The position numbers and the translations under genes were made by a program. Positions 5,415-6,341 of a stretch of 6,341 bases of DNA are shown piece after piece (position 1 is the first letter of the stretch; each line of letters begins with the position of its first letter). Source of the DNA: an uncultured Acidobacteriota bacterium (GTDB lineage: Bacteria; Acidobacteriota; Terriglobia; Terriglobales; Acidobacteriaceae); assembly GCA_903932385.1 (NCBI GenBank), contig CAIZGA010000054.1, positions 1-6,341 of the forward strand, written 5' to 3'. Below the pieces are notes generated by a model. It did not search any database and was not told the origin of the DNA. It saw nothing but the letters and a program-made list of their open reading frames with translations.

Positions 5415-6341
5415 AGACACTCTCCTCACTTTCGTCCAGCCTGTTGAGCCATCGTTTGCTGCGGCGCCAGCTGCGGCGAATTTTCGGTCAGGAGATTGAA
5501 GTCGAAGGCGAGTGGGCGGAACTGCTGGAAGCCATCAATGATGCCTACCATGAAGCCGATCGCGAAAAGCTGCTGGTAGAGAATGCCCTCGAAATCAACG
5601 CGCAGGAACTGACCGAAGCCAATGTAAAACTCCGCCTGCTCATCGACAATGCGCCGGCCGGCATTGTGATGCTCGACAGCGAAATGCGCTGCATCTTTGC
5701 CAGCCGACGTTGGCTGCAGGACCACAACGTGAAGCTGCAGGAGATTGTCGGCAAAAATTACAGTGTGATTGTTCCAGCCATGGCCATCCACTGGAAGGAC
5801 GTGCTGCAGCGTTGCCAGCTCGGTGCGCATGAAAGTTGCGAAGAAGATTCCATACCGCAGGTAGACGGCAGCGTCGAGTGGATCAAATGGGAAATTCGTC
5901 CATGGCATGAAACCAACGGCCTGCTCGGCGGCATCGTCATCATGTCGGAGAACATCACGGCACGCAAACGCGCTGAAGAACAACTTCGCATCGCGGCCGT
6001 CGCCTTCCAATCCCGCGATGGCATGATAGTCACCGATGCGAATGGCATCATCCTGCAAGTCAATCAGGCGTTCACTGACGTCACCGGATTCACTGCGGAA
6101 GAAGCAGTCGGCAACACGCCGCGCATCCTGCAGTCCGGCAAGCAGGATGCCGCCTTCTATCGCAACATGTGGGAGGCGCTGGCTCATGAGGGTTGCTGGT
6201 CCGGAGAAATTTGGAACCGGCGCAAAGACGGCGGCATCTATCCCGAATGGCTTTCGATTTCCGGCATTAAAAATTCCTCCGGCCAGGTGACGCACTACCT
6301 GGGAACCTTCTCCGACATTCGCGATCCAAAAGAAGCTGAAC
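5411..6341 (+). CDS. PAS-repeat sensory protein, partner of FIST (3' end beyond window)
   Basis: Signal-transduction protein; 310 codons are visible and the frame is open at the edge. It begins with GTG at 5411, overlapping the FIST stop in GTGA; GAAGAG at 5397-5402 is a fair Shine-Dalgarno site 8 nt upstream. Residues 1-74 are a charged helical region with likely coiled coil at about 35-76 (AINDAYHEADREKLLVENAL at 41-60). PAS 1 spans about 75-185 and ends IKWEIRPW (158-165) ... GGIVIMSENITARKRAEE (173-190). PAS 2 spans about 192-308: IVTDANGIILQVNQAFTDVTG (206-226), PRILQSGKQDAAFY (237-250), GEIWNRRKDG (265-274), YLGTFSDIRDPKEAE (296-310). No transmembrane helix is seen, so it is probably cytosolic. 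PAS 2 of this style is very often followed by GGDEF and EAL domains for cyclic-di-GMP turnover, but a histidine kinase is also possible; the output lies outside the window. Confidence 0.92.
   Translation, partial: MKTLSSLSSSLLSHRLLRRQLRRIFGQEIEVEGEWAELLEAINDAYHEADREKLLVENALEINAQELTEANVKLRLLIDNAPAGIVMLDSEMRCIFASRRWLQDHNVKLQEIVGKNYSVIVPAMAIHWKDVLQRCQLGAHESCEEDSIPQVDGSVEWIKWEIRPWHETNGLLGGIVIMSENITARKRAEEQLRIAAVAFQSRDGMIVTDANGIILQVNQAFTDVTGFTAEEAVGNTPRILQSGKQDAAFYRNMWEALAHEGCWSGEIWNRRKDGGIYPEWLSISGIKNSSGQVTHYLGTFSDIRDPKEAE

Noticed and set aside
5426..6295. Long open frame of 289 codons on the minus strand
   Set aside because: It lies wholly antisense to the PAS gene, which has unmistakable PAS motifs in the plus frame; the antisense product shows no recognisable domain.

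Overview
The window looks like a bacterial chromosome fragment with moderate G+C, tight gene packing and good Shine-Dalgarno sites. It holds five genes in two blocks that diverge from a 322-bp intergenic region at 3968-4289. No rRNA, tRNA, CRISPR array, transposase or integrase was seen.

Left block (minus strand, read from 3967 down to 1): first a secreted protein of 756 residues with a glycoside-hydrolase-like layout (3967-1697). It is followed by a Tat-exported protein of the gluconate 2-dehydrogenase subunit 3 family (1549-884). Next, 21 bp further on, is a GMC-family FAD oxidoreductase (862-1) whose C-terminal part lies outside the window. The last two are a typical small-subunit/large-subunit pair of a periplasmic sugar or polyol dehydrogenase. 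The small subunit carries the Tat leader and the large one has none, so the flavoprotein is probably exported by riding on its partner. With the secreted GH-like protein upstream, the block suggests carbohydrate release followed by oxidation in the cell envelope; the substrate cannot be read from sequence.

Right block (plus strand, 4290 to the end): a FIST-domain ligand sensor (4290-5414), then a PAS-repeat signalling protein that starts with GTG inside the FIST stop region (GTGA overlap at 5411-5414) and runs off the window. The overlap suggests translational coupling, and the pair is probably one sensory unit. The output domain of the PAS protein is not visible; from resemblance to known PAS proteins I expect GGDEF/EAL or a histidine kinase.

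Organism: the pairing of a Tat-leader subunit 3 with a GMC protein, and the large secreted GH-like protein, are most reminiscent of Acidobacteriota. The FIST/PAS pair resembles those of Beta- and Gammaproteobacteria. My best guess is a soil or sediment acidobacterium, with low certainty. The possible new biology is the uncharacterised 756-residue protein and the two-gene FIST/PAS sensor. I see no clear sign of a defence system or mobile element.
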